A stretch of 6,953 bases of DNA, taken from the NCBI GenBank assembly GCA_947378615.1, contig CANCKV010000166.1, positions 1-6,953 on the forward strand, read 5' to 3'. How positions within the stretch are numbered: the stretch's first letter is position 1; every line of letters starts with the position of its first letter. Shown in pieces: positions 6,213-6,953 of this stretch. Below the pieces are notes generated by a model. It was not told the DNA's origin. It worked only from the letters and a program-made list of their open reading frames with translations, and made no database searches. The DNA is from Chitinophagaceae bacterium (GTDB lineage Bacteria > Bacteroidota > Bacteroidia > Chitinophagales > Chitinophagaceae). A program made the translations under genes and the position numbers.

Positions 6213-6953
6213 TTAATAATCATCATGTATCAATGTATTTTTATTTTTCATTTTCGCATAGATTTCTGAAAGTGTTGCGGGTTTTGTGAAATGATATTTG
6301 ATCCCTAATCGTTGTGCTAATAGGTTGGCATCCAATTCTTGTAAGGGCTTGAACTCCTTTCTAGCAATCAATCTTCCAGGACGAAGTAATGCCGCATCCA
6401 ATTGTTTTAATTCTACATTGAAAGTGCAGATGATTTGTAGTTTCAGCATGTCATTCAATAAGCCATCAGTCATATTCAATAGGTTTGTTACTCCCTGTAT
6501 CCTTGTTTCGGTATGTCTTGCTGCCAATAAAGGTTCCGCATCTTCAATCAGTAAAACACAGAAATTACCATTTTCCGAGTAATGAGTAACTGTTCCCGAA
6601 AGGAAAGTCATAAATCCTGGGTCAACCAAATAATCCACCATATTTGGTGGCATATAGATTACTATTTTATTCGCCTCGGACATCTCCTTAAGTAAATGAC
6701 ATATATAATAGGTCTTACCAGTTCCAGGGATACCATGAAACAGAACTAATCCTTGACTTTCATTTTTAAACCGCCCCATCAGGTTATTATGAAAATGTTC
6801 AAACCCATACCCATATTGAACATCTAAATCCTCAATTTCAAAATCTTCCCTCACTGCATGTGATTGCAAACTAAATTCTCCTTTACTATTAACTTCCACC
6901 ATATAAATCTCTGGCTTATCGGGAATCCTTTCTAAAGAACACTTTTCAAAGGA
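6213..6953 (-). CDS. Bcs1-like AAA-family ATPase, C-terminal part (gene runs off the right edge)
   Basis: An ATP-driven AAA protein of unknown target; its N-terminal region lies outside the window. The frame is open to the edge. The 17 codons before the first in-window ATG (at 6902) read as coherent protein (...IPDKPEIY), so that Met is probably internal. Counting from it, Walker A is GIPGTGKT (57-64) and Walker B is VLLIED (116-121), with Glu before Asp as in Bcs1-like AAA proteins (LLEDID). Sensor 1 is N162 in ICTFN. The ALLRPGRL motif (171-178) supplies the second-region-of-homology arginines. The C-terminal tail is short and Lys-rich. No membrane segment is seen in this part. Single genes like this are common in Bacteroidota genomes without assigned function. 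It is separated from lpxC-fabZ by a terminator, so no functional link is implied. Confidence 0.88.
   Translation of the reverse strand, partial: SFEKCSLERIPDKPEIYMVEVNSKGEFSLQSHAVREDFEIEDLDVQYGYGFEHFHNNLMGRFKNESQGLVLFHGIPGTGKTYYICHLLKEMSEANKIVIYMPPNMVDYLVDPGFMTFLSGTVTHYSENGNFCVLLIEDAEPLLAARHTETRIQGVTNLLNMTDGLLNDMLKLQIICTFNVELKQLDAALLRPGRLIARKEFKPLQELDANLLAQRLGIKYHFTKPATLSEIYAKMKNKNTLIHDDY

Noticed and set aside
6298..6582. Plus-strand open frame of 94 codons
   Set aside because: Antisense to the AAA motor domain; composition follows the complementary gene and no family is recognisable.

Overview
The window reads as AT-rich chromosomal DNA of a member of the phylum Bacteroidota, most likely in or near the Chitinophagia/Sphingobacteriia; the class is only a tentative guess. 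Three things point there. One is a secreted enzyme ending in a type IX secretion (T9SS, Por) sorting domain. Another is an lpxC-fabZ gene fusion, which is characteristic of this phylum. The third is the presence of promoter-like TAnnTTTG boxes in place of sigma70-type -10 boxes.

Layout. Positions 1-148 are a leader containing one good -7-like box and two strong inverted repeats. Positions 149-3253 (+) encode a 1034-residue multidomain alpha-amylase-family (GH13) glycoside hydrolase with a signal peptide and a T9SS tail. Positions 3254-3475 are a convergent intergenic gap with two clear hairpin terminators, one for each flanking transcription unit. On the minus strand follow lpxA (stop at 3476) and the lpxC-fabZ fusion (4388-5797), read in the order lpxC-fabZ then lpxA. 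Positions 5798-6212 are a 415-bp non-coding stretch with a cluster of overlapping palindromes, two possible minus-strand promoter boxes and a large imperfect hairpin that probably ends the next gene. Positions 6213-6953 (-) hold the C-terminal part of a Bcs1-like AAA ATPase whose start lies beyond the right edge.

How the genes work together. LpxA and LpxC carry out the first two steps of lipid A synthesis: acylation of UDP-GlcNAc, then its deacetylation. The fused FabZ dehydratase competes for the same 3-hydroxyacyl-ACP pool and sends it to fatty acid elongation, so the pair sits at the lipid A/phospholipid branch point. The GH13 enzyme is a separate, oppositely oriented unit for extracellular or surface alpha-glucan breakdown; no SusC/SusD partner is visible. 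The AAA ATPase has no evident link to either.

I see no sign of an exotic defence system, mobile element, CRISPR array or RNA gene. The observations most worth a second look are the altered conserved region I of the GH13 enzyme, the paired dyads in its leader, and the structured 415-bp region upstream of lpxC-fabZ.
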